DNA of 64,000 bases from an uncultured Opitutales bacterium (GTDB lineage Bacteria; Verrucomicrobiota; Verrucomicrobiia; Opitutales; Intestinicryptomonadaceae): the NCBI GenBank assembly GCA_900545705.1, contig URAK01000009.1:1-64000 (forward strand), given 5' to 3'. The position numbers were made by a program, and so were the translations under genes. This document shows positions 9,016 to 17,909 of this stretch, one piece after another (position 1 is the stretch's first letter; every line of letters starts with the position of its first letter). The notes under the pieces are model-generated. The model was not told where the DNA came from and did no database searches. It saw nothing but the letters and a program-made list of their open reading frames with translations.

Positions 9016-9924
9016 TTAAAATGAGAGTCCCGCGTGCAGCGAAAAAAACGGTGCGGCGTCGACTTCATATTCTCCCGACGAACGCGAGTTGATCCTCAGG
9101 GCAATCTCGCGGTTAAAATTCCCTCCGATTGCCGCCGATATGTAGGCGCGCTTTGAAATGTTGTATGTCGCCCCGACTGAAAATTGCACAAAGCTGTCCG
9201 AAACGCTTCGTTTGCCCTCCATGGAGTTTGCGAGTCTGTAATAAGAGTTCCTGTATTCGGCGACGGCGTTTAGAATAAGAGAATTGTCCCCGAAAATATC
9301 ATAGAGCAGCGCGGCGCCGGAAAATGTGCGCAGGCGCAGCCTGTCGGTGATTTTCCAGTCGATGAACCCGATTGGTAGCCCCAGCCATGTGTTGTCGAGG
9401 CGCGAGTACGCCATTGCCCCAATCCCCACCGTGAGGTTCTCGCAGAACGAGTATGATGCGCCCGCCCCCGCGAGCATTGTGCGCCCGCCCCAGATAGACG
9501 CTCCGGTTTCCGAGCCAATCGACGCGCTTGCAATGGCGAAAGCGCCCCAGCGCTCGCTTATGCGCGCGGTATAGAATGCGAGGGCCGAAGCCCCGTTTGC
9601 GGAGGAGAACGGCGACGCCGCCGAGCTGAAATCGTATTGGCTGTATGTGTAATTTAGAGATAAGGTGAGAAAATGTTTGTCGGCGTAAGCGCCCTGAAAT
9701 TTGACGTTTGCCGAGGCTGAATATACTGCCAAATCGCCGTCTATTTTAGTTGATAAGTCGGCAGGGGCCGAGTATTCGCCAGAGGCGTCCACGCTTACGC
9801 CCATTTTCCACTTTGGGGCGAGGATATTTATTGCGGTCGCTCCGGAAGTGAGCATTTGCGCGTTTAGGGCGCACGCAAAGAGGTGCGCGCATATTGAGGC
9901 GTAAAATATTTTGCGTAAGTTCAT
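9016..9924 (-). CDS. Outer membrane beta-barrel protein (DUF6268-like)
   Basis: A 302-residue exported protein. Residues 1-22 are a signal peptide ending ALNAQ. The rest is a series of alternating amphipathic strands with frequent aromatic residues at strand ends, and the final residues FFSLHAGLSF form a C-terminal strand ending in Phe, as in proteins folded by BamA. The strand pattern resembles DUF6268-type barrels, but that name is tentative. It is monocistronic between divergent genes; the opposite-strand pgi begins 156 bases upstream. No ligand can be proposed. Confidence 0.75.
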   Translation of the reverse strand: MNLRKIFYASICAHLFACALNAQMLTSGATAINILAPKWKMGVSVDASGEYSAPADLSTKIDGDLAVYSASANVKFQGAYADKHFLTLSLNYTYSQYDFSSAASPFSSANGASALAFYTARISERWGAFAIASASIGSETGASIWGGRTMLAGAGASYSFCENLTVGIGAMAYSRLDNTWLGLPIGFIDWKITDRLRLRTFSGAALLYDIFGDNSLILNAVAEYRNSYYRLANSMEGKRSVSDSFVQFSVGATYNISKRAYISAAIGGNFNREIALRINSRSSGEYEVDAAPFFSLHAGLSF

Positions 9925-10052
9925 TTGAAATAAATTAAAAGTATTTTTTATATAAAATCAAACGCATTGTAGATATGGGCTTCATCTAAAAGGCCCGAAT
10001 TTCCGACCTCCGCTAATTGTACATGTTCCCATAAAACGTTTGACAAAAAGAA

Positions 10053-10070
10053 AAGTCCGGGTAGGTTTTA
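10053..10070 (+). promoter_or_regulatory. Small hairpin just upstream of pgi
   Basis: CGGGTA pairs with TACCCG around a 5-base loop, ending about 10 bases before the pgi ATG, in the place where a Shine-Dalgarno would be expected. It could affect initiation; no known riboswitch is recognised. Confidence 0.3.
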
Positions 10071-10080
10071 CCCGATTATT

Positions 10081-11646
10081 ATGTCTTGGGAACGTTATAA
10101 AAAATATTATCTGGGTCTCGAAAATATGGGATTCGGGCTGGACGTAAGCAGAGTCGATTTTGACGACGCTTATTTGGCTTCAATGGAGGCGCCTATGAAA
10201 GAGGCGTTCGCGTCGATGGTTGCGCTCGAAGGCGGGGCGATAGCCAATCCCGATGAAAACAGAATGGTGGGTCACTACTGGCTCCGCGCGCCCGAACTTG
10301 CGCCGACTCCCGAAATAAAGGCGGAGATCGTCGAAAATATCGACAAAATAGAAAACTTTGCCAAGAAAATCCACGGCGGCGAAATATGCGGCGCCGACGG
10401 AAAATTTGAAAATATCCTGTGCATAGGCATAGGCGGATCGGCCTTGGGGCCGGAGTTCGTTTCCGAGGCGCTCGGCTGCCCGAAGTCGGATAAGATGAAG
10501 GTGTACTTCCTTGATAATACCGACCCTGACGGATACGATTTGGTGTTTGACAAGCTTGAAGGCAAGCTCGGCAAGACGCTCGCGATAGTGACCTCCAAGT
10601 CCGGCGGCACGCCCGAACCGCGCAACGCAATGATAGAGGCGCAGGCGCGCTGGGAAAAGGCGGGGCTCGATTTTGCGAAGCATGCAGTGGTGACGACCGG
10701 CGTTGGAAGCAAGCTCTACAACTACGCTAAGGAGCGCGGCTTTTTGGAATTTTTCCCGATGTGGGACTGGGTCGGAGGCCGCACGAGCGAATTTGCGGCA
10801 GTTGGATTGCTGCCGGCCGCCTTGCAGGGAATCGACATAAGGACAATGCTCAAGGGAGCCGCGGAAATGGACGCCGCAACGAGAGTGGCGGATATGCGCA
10901 AAAATCCGGCGGCGATGCTTGCTCTCATGTGGTACAAGTGCACGTCCGGGAAGGGATTGAAAGACATGGTTATCCTTCCGTACAAAGACAGGCTGCTACT
11001 ATTTTCGAGATATTTGCAGCAGTTGATAATGGAGTCGCTCGGCAAGGAGCTCGACTTGTCCGGCAAGAAGGTGGAGCAGGGCATTTCCGTATACGGCAAC
11101 AAGGGTTCCACAGACCAGCATGCGTATGTGCAGCAGTTGCGCGACGGCATAAACAACTTCTTTATAACGTTTATTGAAGTGCTCAAAGACCGCAACGGCG
11201 ACAGCCCCGAGGTTGCGTCGGGCGAGACGAGCGGCGACTATCTCCAAGCATTTTTGCTAGGCACCCGCGAGGCCATATCCGCCAAGGGCAGGGACTGCAT
11301 TACAATTACCGTAAGCGAAGTTTCGCCGTATTCCGTAGGCGAGCTGATTGCGCTTTACGACCGCACTGTCGGCCTGTATGCGAGCTTGATTGGCATAAAT
11401 GCGTACCACCAGCCCGGGGTTGAGGCCGGAAAGAAGGCGGCTGGCTCAATATTGGCAATGAAGGCGAAGATAATGGAGAAGCTTTCAGATACCGCTCTTT
11501 CGGTCGACGAAATTGCGCGAGAAATAAATCTTGAAAATGAAAAAGAAATAGTATTTAAACTACTAATACATCTTGCATCGAATCCGTCGACGGGGGTTGT
11601 TTCTTCCGGTGCCGGCTTTGATAAGAAATTTATCAAAATCAAATAG
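10081..11646 (+). CDS. pgi: Glucose-6-phosphate isomerase
   Basis: A 521-residue cytoplasmic enzyme interconverting glucose 6-phosphate and fructose 6-phosphate. The SIS-fold signature GIGGSALGP is at 116-124, the phosphate loop TSKSGGT at 171-177, WDWVGGRTSEF near 228-238, the likely catalytic Glu in QQLIMESLGK at about 318, and the ring-opening His in GSTDQHAY near 347. The C-terminus, about residues 465-521, resembles a short winged-helix segment (LSVDEIAREINLENEKEI) beyond the core. No Shine-Dalgarno is visible. The next gene begins 27 bases downstream and may be co-transcribed. Confidence 0.96.
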   Translation: MSWERYKKYYLGLENMGFGLDVSRVDFDDAYLASMEAPMKEAFASMVALEGGAIANPDENRMVGHYWLRAPELAPTPEIKAEIVENIDKIENFAKKIHGGEICGADGKFENILCIGIGGSALGPEFVSEALGCPKSDKMKVYFLDNTDPDGYDLVFDKLEGKLGKTLAIVTSKSGGTPEPRNAMIEAQARWEKAGLDFAKHAVVTTGVGSKLYNYAKERGFLEFFPMWDWVGGRTSEFAAVGLLPAALQGIDIRTMLKGAAEMDAATRVADMRKNPAAMLALMWYKCTSGKGLKDMVILPYKDRLLLFSRYLQQLIMESLGKELDLSGKKVEQGISVYGNKGSTDQHAYVQQLRDGINNFFITFIEVLKDRNGDSPEVASGETSGDYLQAFLLGTREAISAKGRDCITITVSEVSPYSVGELIALYDRTVGLYASLIGINAYHQPGVEAGKKAAGSILAMKAKIMEKLSDTALSVDEIAREINLENEKEIVFKLLIHLASNPSTGVVSSGAGFDKKFIKIK

Positions 11647-11673
11647 CAAACCGATTATTCTCTACTCCAAAAT

Positions 11674-12642
11674 ATGAAAGCAGTATCCATCTCCCTAAAA
11701 ATTTTGGCGATTCTCGCCGCATGCTTCTGTGTATATGCGTGGCTCGATACACGCGGAAAGGTAAGCAGCGCGGAAGGGCTAATGAAAGACGTTCCCGGTG
11801 CAACTTTGCAGGAAAAATCCTCGAATATTCCCGGAATACTTTCTGAAAAAGCCAAGGTTGAAAGCAGCAATAAGGCGTTTAGGGCAAGCGTAAGCTCCCT
11901 TGAAGGCAAGCTGAAAAGTGCAAATGACGAACTCGAAAGCGAGCGCGTTAAGAATATCAAGGTAAACTCTGAGCTCACAAACGTAAAAGGGCAAGTATCT
12001 ACTTTGACTGCAAATGTTGCGAGCTTGAAGGGGCAGATTGCGCAAAAGAATACGTTAATCGAACAGTATACCAAGGAGCTTGCCGAAAAGAACGCGATGC
12101 TCGCCAACAACAACGAGACAGACGCGCTCAAAGAAAAGGTTGCAACTCTCGAAGCTCAGCTTAAAACCAAAACCGACGAGCTTGCCGAAGCCAATAAAAA
12201 GGCCAAGCTGATGGAGATGGCTGAAATAGTCGAAGTTGTCGAAACCGATGCGAGCGGCAAAAAGATCAAGAGAAAAATAGTAAAGACACCCTATGTTCCG
12301 ACTGGCGACATTGCAACAGTCATTGCGGTAGACCAGGAAAATGGCATGGTAAGCATCAATCGCGGCGGAAAAGCCGGTGTTAAAGAATCGCAGAAGATAC
12401 TTCTCAAACGCGAAGGCAAATTGGTTTCTGAGATACTCATTACCGCCGCGAAAGACGATCTTGCTGTGGGGCTCATAAACCGCGATGTTGCGATTCCCGA
12501 AACGATAGAGGTCGGCGATTTGCTCGAGCTTGCAGCTCCCCAACAGGCTTCTGAATCGGCTCCCGCGAAGACTCCCGAATCGGCTCCCGCAGCGGCGCCT
12601 GCGGCGGATTCCGAAGCTGAACAGGCTCCTGCTGAGGCGTAA
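11674..12642 (+). CDS. Membrane-anchored coiled-coil envelope protein
   Basis: A 322-residue protein of unknown function. Residues 6-23 form a single N-terminal membrane anchor. About 60-185 is a long coiled coil rich in Lys, Glu, Ala and Ser. About 207-290 is a small beta domain with the pattern ATVIAVDQENGMVSINRGGKAGV and then KILLKREGKL, which resembles the compact C-terminal barrel of some envelope and flagellar-type proteins; this is a resemblance only. The tail is Ala/Pro/Glu-rich, with SAPAKTPESAPAAAP repeats. It lies 27 bases after pgi and 8 bases before a lipoprotein gene, so it probably forms an envelope pair with the latter. Confidence 0.75.
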   Translation: MKAVSISLKILAILAACFCVYAWLDTRGKVSSAEGLMKDVPGATLQEKSSNIPGILSEKAKVESSNKAFRASVSSLEGKLKSANDELESERVKNIKVNSELTNVKGQVSTLTANVASLKGQIAQKNTLIEQYTKELAEKNAMLANNNETDALKEKVATLEAQLKTKTDELAEANKKAKLMEMAEIVEVVETDASGKKIKRKIVKTPYVPTGDIATVIAVDQENGMVSINRGGKAGVKESQKILLKREGKLVSEILITAAKDDLAVGLINRDVAIPETIEVGDLLELAAPQQASESAPAKTPESAPAAAPAADSEAEQAPAEA

Positions 12643-12650
12643 TTTATACT

Positions 12651-12923
12651 ATGAAATATTTGATAATATTTTCGTTTTTGGCATTGTTTCTGAGTGGTTG
12701 TGAATCGACGGAAACGAAGACATTGCCGACGCGCGAGACGGGCGACAGCGAATTGCCGTGGGGGCGCCCGGCATCATGGGAAGGCGGGTTGCCTGGAATG
12801 GGCGGCATAGGCAATAAAAAGAACTTTACCGGAGCGGAATTATTTATTGGTAAATCGGGTTCGGTGAAGCTAAAAAAATGCAGGCGTTTACGCAAAATAA
12901 ATAATTGGCAACTATTAAAATAG
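12651..12923 (+). CDS. Small lipoprotein
   Basis: A 90-residue protein with a lipoprotein signal: MKYLIIFSFLALFLSGC, with lipobox LSGC and Cys at 17. The mature part begins ESTETKT and contains a Trp/Pro/Gly-rich stretch (LPWGRPASWEGGLPGMGG), then a short basic end. The function is unknown. It starts 8 bases after the coiled-coil gene, so it is very likely in the same operon. The LPW..PxSWE pattern looks like a recurring verrucomicrobial small-lipoprotein motif, from memory and not checked. Confidence 0.7.
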   Translation: MKYLIIFSFLALFLSGCESTETKTLPTRETGDSELPWGRPASWEGGLPGMGGIGNKKNFTGAELFIGKSGSVKLKKCRRLRKINNWQLLK

Positions 12924-13254
12924 TATGGAAATTGCGCGCCGCGCAGACGTCTCGGTAAATCGGCATTTTATTGTCGGGGTGCGAGATTTAAAAAAATAGT
13001 TAAGGCAAATGTATTAGGTCTTAAAAAGCGGAGGTTCCCTTTAAGATAAAGGCAAAAAAATTTTGCCGCTGTGCGCTTATGGAATTTTATAATATGGAAT
13101 ATACTTAAAACATTGAGAAACTCTGGCAGCATAGTGCGCTGTCATTTAAAATTACCCGTTAAAAAACTCTGCGAAAACAGTTAAAAATAAAAAACTTTTC
13201 CACGCTGCAATTTCTTAGGGAGAGCGTTAAAATAGAAAGCCGGGAGGTACAATG
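12924..13254. other. AT-rich spacer
   Basis: It contains a small stem GGCAAAA/TTTTGCC near 13048-13064, otherwise no gene. At its right end GGGAGG precedes an ATG at 13252 on the plus strand; the resulting 22-codon frame runs antisense into holA and is not called as a gene. Confidence 0.4.
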
Positions 13255-14355
13255 TTAAGACATTGCCCTGACAAAGAAATCGCGCATTACAGCTTCGTCG
13301 TTTGTGTCGGGAGAAAGTAGAGCTTCAAATGCGGCGGCAATCCGCATTTGCGAGTCGAGCAGCTTTTTTAGCGGTATTCTCGCGGCAATTGGCGCAAGTT
13401 TTGAGCCTGCATACCACGGATTTTGGGAAAATACGTTATAAGGGGATTTTTCTTCACAGCCTGCGAATGCTTCGGAATACTTGGCGCCCGCCGCTTCTAT
13501 TGCGCCTCTCGGTTGAGGTTCCGCGCGCTTTGATATCTCGCCAGAGTCCATCAGGGCTCTAAGCTGTATTAGTATTGAATTTTGCTTCTGCATTGCGGTT
13601 ATAATTGGCCTCGCAGAAGCTTTCTTATTCGCAAAAAAGTATCTTTTTAGCACTGCCAGTGCAGACTCAAGATTGCCTGAATAAAATGCGTTTGTTATGT
13701 CGAAGAAATCGCTCTCGCCAAAAATCGGCACCATTTCCGCTACGTCTTTTTGCGTTATTGTGCCTTTAAAATTCACGTATGCGGCGAGTTTTTTAACTTC
13801 TTGAACGCACATTCTCGGGTTGCATGCGACAATAGAGGCGAGGGTTTCGGCGGCGCCGGGTTCAAATCTGATGCCGAGGGCGGCTGATTCGTTTCTTATC
13901 AATTCGGAGCAGGCGGATATTGGATCTTTCGCCTGAAAGTCCTCGCTTTCTGCAAAGACGGAAAACTCCTTGAAAATCTTGCTTCTTCTGTCGACAGGGG
14001 AGGCGTTTATAACAACAACCGCATTTTCAGGTGACAGACTTTTTAAATAATCGACAAGCTTTGTAAGAGTAGTTGCGACTTCCTCGTTTTTTAGGATTTT
14101 TGCGTCGCCAAAAAAATTTGCGTTGCGCAGCCATACGTATTTTGCACCGCCGAATAGCGGCAGGGTAGCTGCGGCCTGCAAAGTTTGAGCGCAGGCTTTT
14201 GCGGCGTCCTCAGCTTTCTGCGAGGCGCCGTCGATTACCTCTTTGGACATATCGTCCAGCGCGTCTTTTGAGAGTTCCTCGAAAATTTCGCGCGCGCGGT
14301 TTGCAGCGATAAAATCGTCGTCGGAGGTTATGAAATATGCCGCTTTTTTCCCCAT
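13255..14355 (-). CDS. holA: DNA polymerase III subunit delta
   Basis: A 366-residue clamp-loader subunit that opens the beta sliding clamp. The N-terminal AAA-like domain, residues about 1-190, carries the typical LPLFGGAKYVWLRNANF and VVVINASPVDRRSKIFK segments. The middle lid domain has ALGIRFEPGAAETLASIVACNPRMCVQEVKKL, and the C-terminal collar includes RPIITAMQKQNSILIQLRAL. It lacks a functional Walker A, as expected for delta. An ATG 13 codons further upstream exists, but MGKKAAYFITSDDD fits the family N-terminus better, so I start at 14355. It stands alone. Confidence 0.9.
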   Translation of the reverse strand: MGKKAAYFITSDDDFIAANRAREIFEELSKDALDDMSKEVIDGASQKAEDAAKACAQTLQAAATLPLFGGAKYVWLRNANFFGDAKILKNEEVATTLTKLVDYLKSLSPENAVVVINASPVDRRSKIFKEFSVFAESEDFQAKDPISACSELIRNESAALGIRFEPGAAETLASIVACNPRMCVQEVKKLAAYVNFKGTITQKDVAEMVPIFGESDFFDITNAFYSGNLESALAVLKRYFFANKKASARPIITAMQKQNSILIQLRALMDSGEISKRAEPQPRGAIEAAGAKYSEAFAGCEEKSPYNVFSQNPWYAGSKLAPIAARIPLKKLLDSQMRIAAAFEALLSPDTNDEAVMRDFFVRAMS

Positions 14356-14477
14356 GGCTTTCAAGTTCTTTCCGTGAGATTGTTTTGTCAACATTAACTT
14401 TTATGTTGAACTCTTTTATTATTATTCATAAAACAAGTTTTTTCCAATAAATACCAAATAATCTGATGGAGGAATAT

Positions 14478-16880
14478 ATGCGCAAATATGTTGCGATTGC
14501 TTTATTATTGGGGGCGGCGTTTCCCGCGTTCGCCTCTATTCCTGAATCGTACGATGTGAAAATTTGGGATACCTATCCCATAAAGGAAAGTCCGCAAATA
14601 TGGGAGAAAATTCCGCCGATACTTAAAGAGGCGAGCTGGATTTGGCCGTTTCCTTCCAATTATGTTGATATCGTAAATTCCTACGCGCTTTTCCGCGAGA
14701 CTTTTGATCTTTCCTCCGTGCCGGAAAAAGCAATTATGTACATAACTGCCGACCAAAAATACAGGCTGCACGTCAACGGCAAATATATATGCAACGGCCC
14801 TGCCCGCGGATTCCAAAAGTCGTGGCCATACGACGAAGTCGACATTGCTCCGTATCTAAAAAAAGGCAAAAACGCAATAGCTGTGCGCGCCTACAATGTT
14901 GGCAGAAGCACTTTTTCATATCTGACTGCCGGCGTTGCCGGTGTCTTGTACGGGGTCGATTTGGGAAACGGCAAGAAAATAGTTTCCCGAAAAAATACAA
15001 AGTGCATTCGCCAGGACTCCTGCGACAGGGACACCGTTGCATACTCTATGCAGCTTAACAACCAAGAGCACATCGATATGCGCAAGGAGCCCCTCTCCGA
15101 CTGGACTTCCCCCGACTTTGACGATTCCGCCTGGAGCACTACTGAAGCTGCGAGAAGGTGGGACGCTATGCCGTATTACACCTACGAGCCGCGCTTTACG
15201 CCGCTCGGCGAAAGCCGCATTCTTCCCGCGCCAAAACTCATAGGCGAATCTTCCGGAAAGGCCTTTTCGGAAAGCGAGCGCTGCCGCAACATAAATGCCC
15301 TCATTGCCCGCGAGGATTGTTCACACCGCACAGCGTCTTCAAACTCTGAATGGATAAAAGTTCCGCCGACTCCGAAAGGCGAATTTCGCAGTTACCTATT
15401 CGATATGGGAAAGATAGTTGTGGGGGTTCCGATTCTCGAAGTCAAAGGGGCAAAGGGAGGCGAGATAATCGACATGACCTTCTCGGAAACGGTCTCGGAA
15501 AAGATGGAAGTATCAAACCAGTACTTGACGCATTGTGCTCCAGCGATGTCGAACCGCATGATAGCCCGCGAAGGCTCCAACCGCCACGAATACTACCACC
15601 CGATAGGCTCGCGCTACATGATGCTGAGGGTTCGCGCAAATCCGGATTCGGAGCTTGAAATAAAGCCGTCCTTCAGATGGGAGGCGTATCCGATAGGGCG
15701 CGACGGGAAATTTGAGACTTCCAATCCGCTTGCCGACAAAATATGGAAGGCGTGCGAACAAACGCAGAGAGTGTGCTCGCTCGACACATACGTCGATACT
15801 CCGTACCGCGAGCAGGCGCAATGGTGGGGCGACGCGCGCGTCCAGGCTTGGAATACTTTTATGCTCGGCGATGATCCGCGGCTTTTGTGGAGGGGAATCC
15901 GCCAGATAGCCATGCAGACCGCCCCCAACGGGCTGACATACGGGCATTCTCCAACAATGGCGCACCACTGCATATTGCCAGACTATTCCGTCGTATGGAT
16001 ACTTACCCTGTTCGATTACTATTGGCAAACCGGGGATTCTTCCGTTTACGGCAATTACGAAAAGACGATAGACGCAATACTCTCATATTTTGACGGCGTG
16101 ACAAACCCGAGTACGGGACTTGTCTCGTACGATCCGCGCTATTGGCTTTTCCTTGACTGGACGAACATACAACGCAACGGGGAACCCGCAATACTCAACT
16201 TGTGGCTGCTGTACGCGCTTGACGTGACGGCGGACACTTGCGTAAAAACCGGGCGCGAAGGCATGGCGAAAAAGTACTCTGCGCGTGCTGCAAAACTCAG
16301 GGAGGCTATCGAGAAAAACCTCGTAGACACCGACGGACTAGTGCGCGACGGAATTTTGCCGGGCGGCAAACCCAATCCCTTAAAAGGCATACAGGCGCAG
16401 GTTCTTGGGCGCATGACAAACCTAAAAGGCTTCGACTTTGAAAAGGCGAAAGATAAGATATTGTTGCCTTTCCTGCGCGGGGAGCTAAAAACCCATGCGG
16501 ACCCGTCGAGCTATTGGCATGTCTATCTATACGACCTCATGATAAACGAGGGATACGGGCGCGAAGTTTACGCCGACATTTTAAAGAAGTGGAAAGATAT
16601 GGCTGAATTTGGAACGGCGTATGAAGGGTTTAATACGGGAACGCGCTCGCATGCGTGGACGGCGCACCCGCTGTTTTTGATGCCCCGTATACTCGGCGGC
16701 ATAAAGCAGACTGCGCCCGCTTGGGACAAAGTTTCGTTTAACCCGCTTTTCATAGAGGACAAGGGCTCGATAGTATGGCCGACTCCCCACGGAAAAATAA
16801 AGCTGCAATGGCGCAAGCTTCCCGACGGAACATTTGAAAAGAAGCTCGACTTGCCAGAAGGAATAAAGCTTTCAAATTAG
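14478..16880 (+). CDS. Secreted alpha-L-rhamnosidase, GH78-like
   Basis: An 800-residue exported glycosidase expected to release terminal alpha-L-rhamnose from pectic or other rhamnosylated glycans. Residues 1-20 are a signal peptide (MRKYVAIALLLGAAFPAFAS). About 70-240 is an N-terminal carbohydrate-binding beta-sandwich of the rhamnosidase type (RLHVNGKYICNGPARGF, DEVDIAPYLKKGKN). Residues about 300-390 form a second beta domain. About 400-740 is the (alpha/alpha)6 barrel with DTPYREQAQWWGDARVQAWN, matching the conserved catalytic loop of GH78. GGAGG lies 5 bases before ATG 14478, which decides this start over the ATG at 14466. It is monocistronic, with a terminator just after. Confidence 0.9.
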   Translation: MRKYVAIALLLGAAFPAFASIPESYDVKIWDTYPIKESPQIWEKIPPILKEASWIWPFPSNYVDIVNSYALFRETFDLSSVPEKAIMYITADQKYRLHVNGKYICNGPARGFQKSWPYDEVDIAPYLKKGKNAIAVRAYNVGRSTFSYLTAGVAGVLYGVDLGNGKKIVSRKNTKCIRQDSCDRDTVAYSMQLNNQEHIDMRKEPLSDWTSPDFDDSAWSTTEAARRWDAMPYYTYEPRFTPLGESRILPAPKLIGESSGKAFSESERCRNINALIAREDCSHRTASSNSEWIKVPPTPKGEFRSYLFDMGKIVVGVPILEVKGAKGGEIIDMTFSETVSEKMEVSNQYLTHCAPAMSNRMIAREGSNRHEYYHPIGSRYMMLRVRANPDSELEIKPSFRWEAYPIGRDGKFETSNPLADKIWKACEQTQRVCSLDTYVDTPYREQAQWWGDARVQAWNTFMLGDDPRLLWRGIRQIAMQTAPNGLTYGHSPTMAHHCILPDYSVVWILTLFDYYWQTGDSSVYGNYEKTIDAILSYFDGVTNPSTGLVSYDPRYWLFLDWTNIQRNGEPAILNLWLLYALDVTADTCVKTGREGMAKKYSARAAKLREAIEKNLVDTDGLVRDGILPGGKPNPLKGIQAQVLGRMTNLKGFDFEKAKDKILLPFLRGELKTHADPSSYWHVYLYDLMINEGYGREVYADILKKWKDMAEFGTAYEGFNTGTRSHAWTAHPLFLMPRILGGIKQTAPAWDKVSFNPLFIEDKGSIVWPTPHGKIKLQWRKLPDGTFEKKLDLPEGIKLSN

Positions 16881-16901
16881 ACCTGCGCTTTTTGCATATG
16901 A

Positions 16902-16934
16902 CGCGGCCTGTGAACATCGGGCCGCGTTTTTTTT
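16902..16934 (+). terminator. Intrinsic terminator after GH78 gene
   Basis: CGCGGCC pairs with GGCCGCG and is followed by eight T. Confidence 0.88.
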
Positions 16935-17064
16935 GAGAATGATTCAATAAATAACGCCAATATTTGCCGATTTTAGTTGATATTTTTCCTATGATTTATT
17001 AAAAGGACAACAGCAAGGCGGATAATACATTTGCCGACTAAAAAAACAAAAAATGAGGATAAAA

Positions 17065-17832
17065 ATGAAACAATATCTCTATCTGTCACTCGTGCCCGAA
17101 GCTCTCATAGCCTCCAATCTGTCGCCCGAAGAATTCGGAAATTATTATGCGACGGGCGCGTTCAGACGCAACTGCGATCCGGCAATTTTCTTTGAGATAG
17201 ACCCGAATTTTAAATCCGACTACCTTCCGATAGACAAAATTCCCGAACTCTGCGCGCCCCACCCGGACGGAAGGCCGCACAAATCGGTGTGTTTATCCGT
17301 TTACAGGGTGCTTGAACACGTCCCGATGCCGGCCTTCAAAAACCTGTATTTGGTCACGAGCGACGGCAAAACGCTTGAGCTTACCGCAAAACCCTTTGAG
17401 CCCGACCCGTCGCGCAAAGTTTACCTCTACCAGGATTTGGCTCCGTGCCGCCCGCGCGTTGCGAGCATTCTCAATCCGCAGGAGTATGTGAAAAGGCTGA
17501 CTTCGCCGGAGCGGCTTGTCCACTTCAAGAAGATAGCATTCTTCGACATGAAGCTTGGCGATTTGGAGCGCGACCCAGTAAACGGAGATCTTGGAGATTT
17601 GCCGTACACTAACCAGCACCACTTGCGCGACTGCCTTGATGTTGTAAGGACAAAGGGCGGCAAGAATAATAAAATTGTGGCAAGATCCATGGGCGAGATT
17701 CTATACAGGACAGTCGGAAGCGGCTTTTATGTGGGCGCCGGCGACGATATGCTGGCGTATCCGATGCCGCCGAAGGACGAAATTGAGGCAAACAACTTCC
17801 AATGGTTTAAGAGCGCGCAGTTCGGAGGTTGA
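17065..17832 (+). CDS. Unknown cytoplasmic protein
   Basis: A 255-residue soluble protein that I do not recognise. It has no signal peptide or membrane segment. Notable stretches are YLSLVPEALIASNLSPEEFG near the start, YLVTSDGKTLELT in the middle, and RTVGSGFYVGAGDDMLAYP near the end; it is rich in Tyr, Pro and acidic residues and looks like an alpha/beta enzyme or binding protein. The start at 17065 is chosen because AGGA stands 7 bases before it; an in-frame ATG lies 12 bases upstream. It sits between terminators, so it is transcribed alone. Position after the rhamnosidase hints at a carbohydrate link, but that is weak. Confidence 0.7.
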   Translation: MKQYLYLSLVPEALIASNLSPEEFGNYYATGAFRRNCDPAIFFEIDPNFKSDYLPIDKIPELCAPHPDGRPHKSVCLSVYRVLEHVPMPAFKNLYLVTSDGKTLELTAKPFEPDPSRKVYLYQDLAPCRPRVASILNPQEYVKRLTSPERLVHFKKIAFFDMKLGDLERDPVNGDLGDLPYTNQHHLRDCLDVVRTKGGKNNKIVARSMGEILYRTVGSGFYVGAGDDMLAYPMPPKDEIEANNFQWFKSAQFGG

Positions 17833-17879
17833 GCCGTATTGCGGACTTTTTTAATGCAACAATTATCTTGTAAAACAGC

Positions 17880-17909
17880 CGCCGCGCCTGAAAAGCGCGG
17901 CGTTTTTTT
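17880..17909 (+). terminator. Intrinsic terminator after unknown gene
   Basis: CGCCGCGC pairs with GCGCGGCG around a 7-base loop, followed by seven T. Confidence 0.88.

Noticed and set aside
10045..10070. AAAAGTCCGGGTAGG resembling the conserved RNase P RNA core
   Set aside because: Only a short word matches; the pgi start follows within 20 bases and no surrounding RNase P structure exists.
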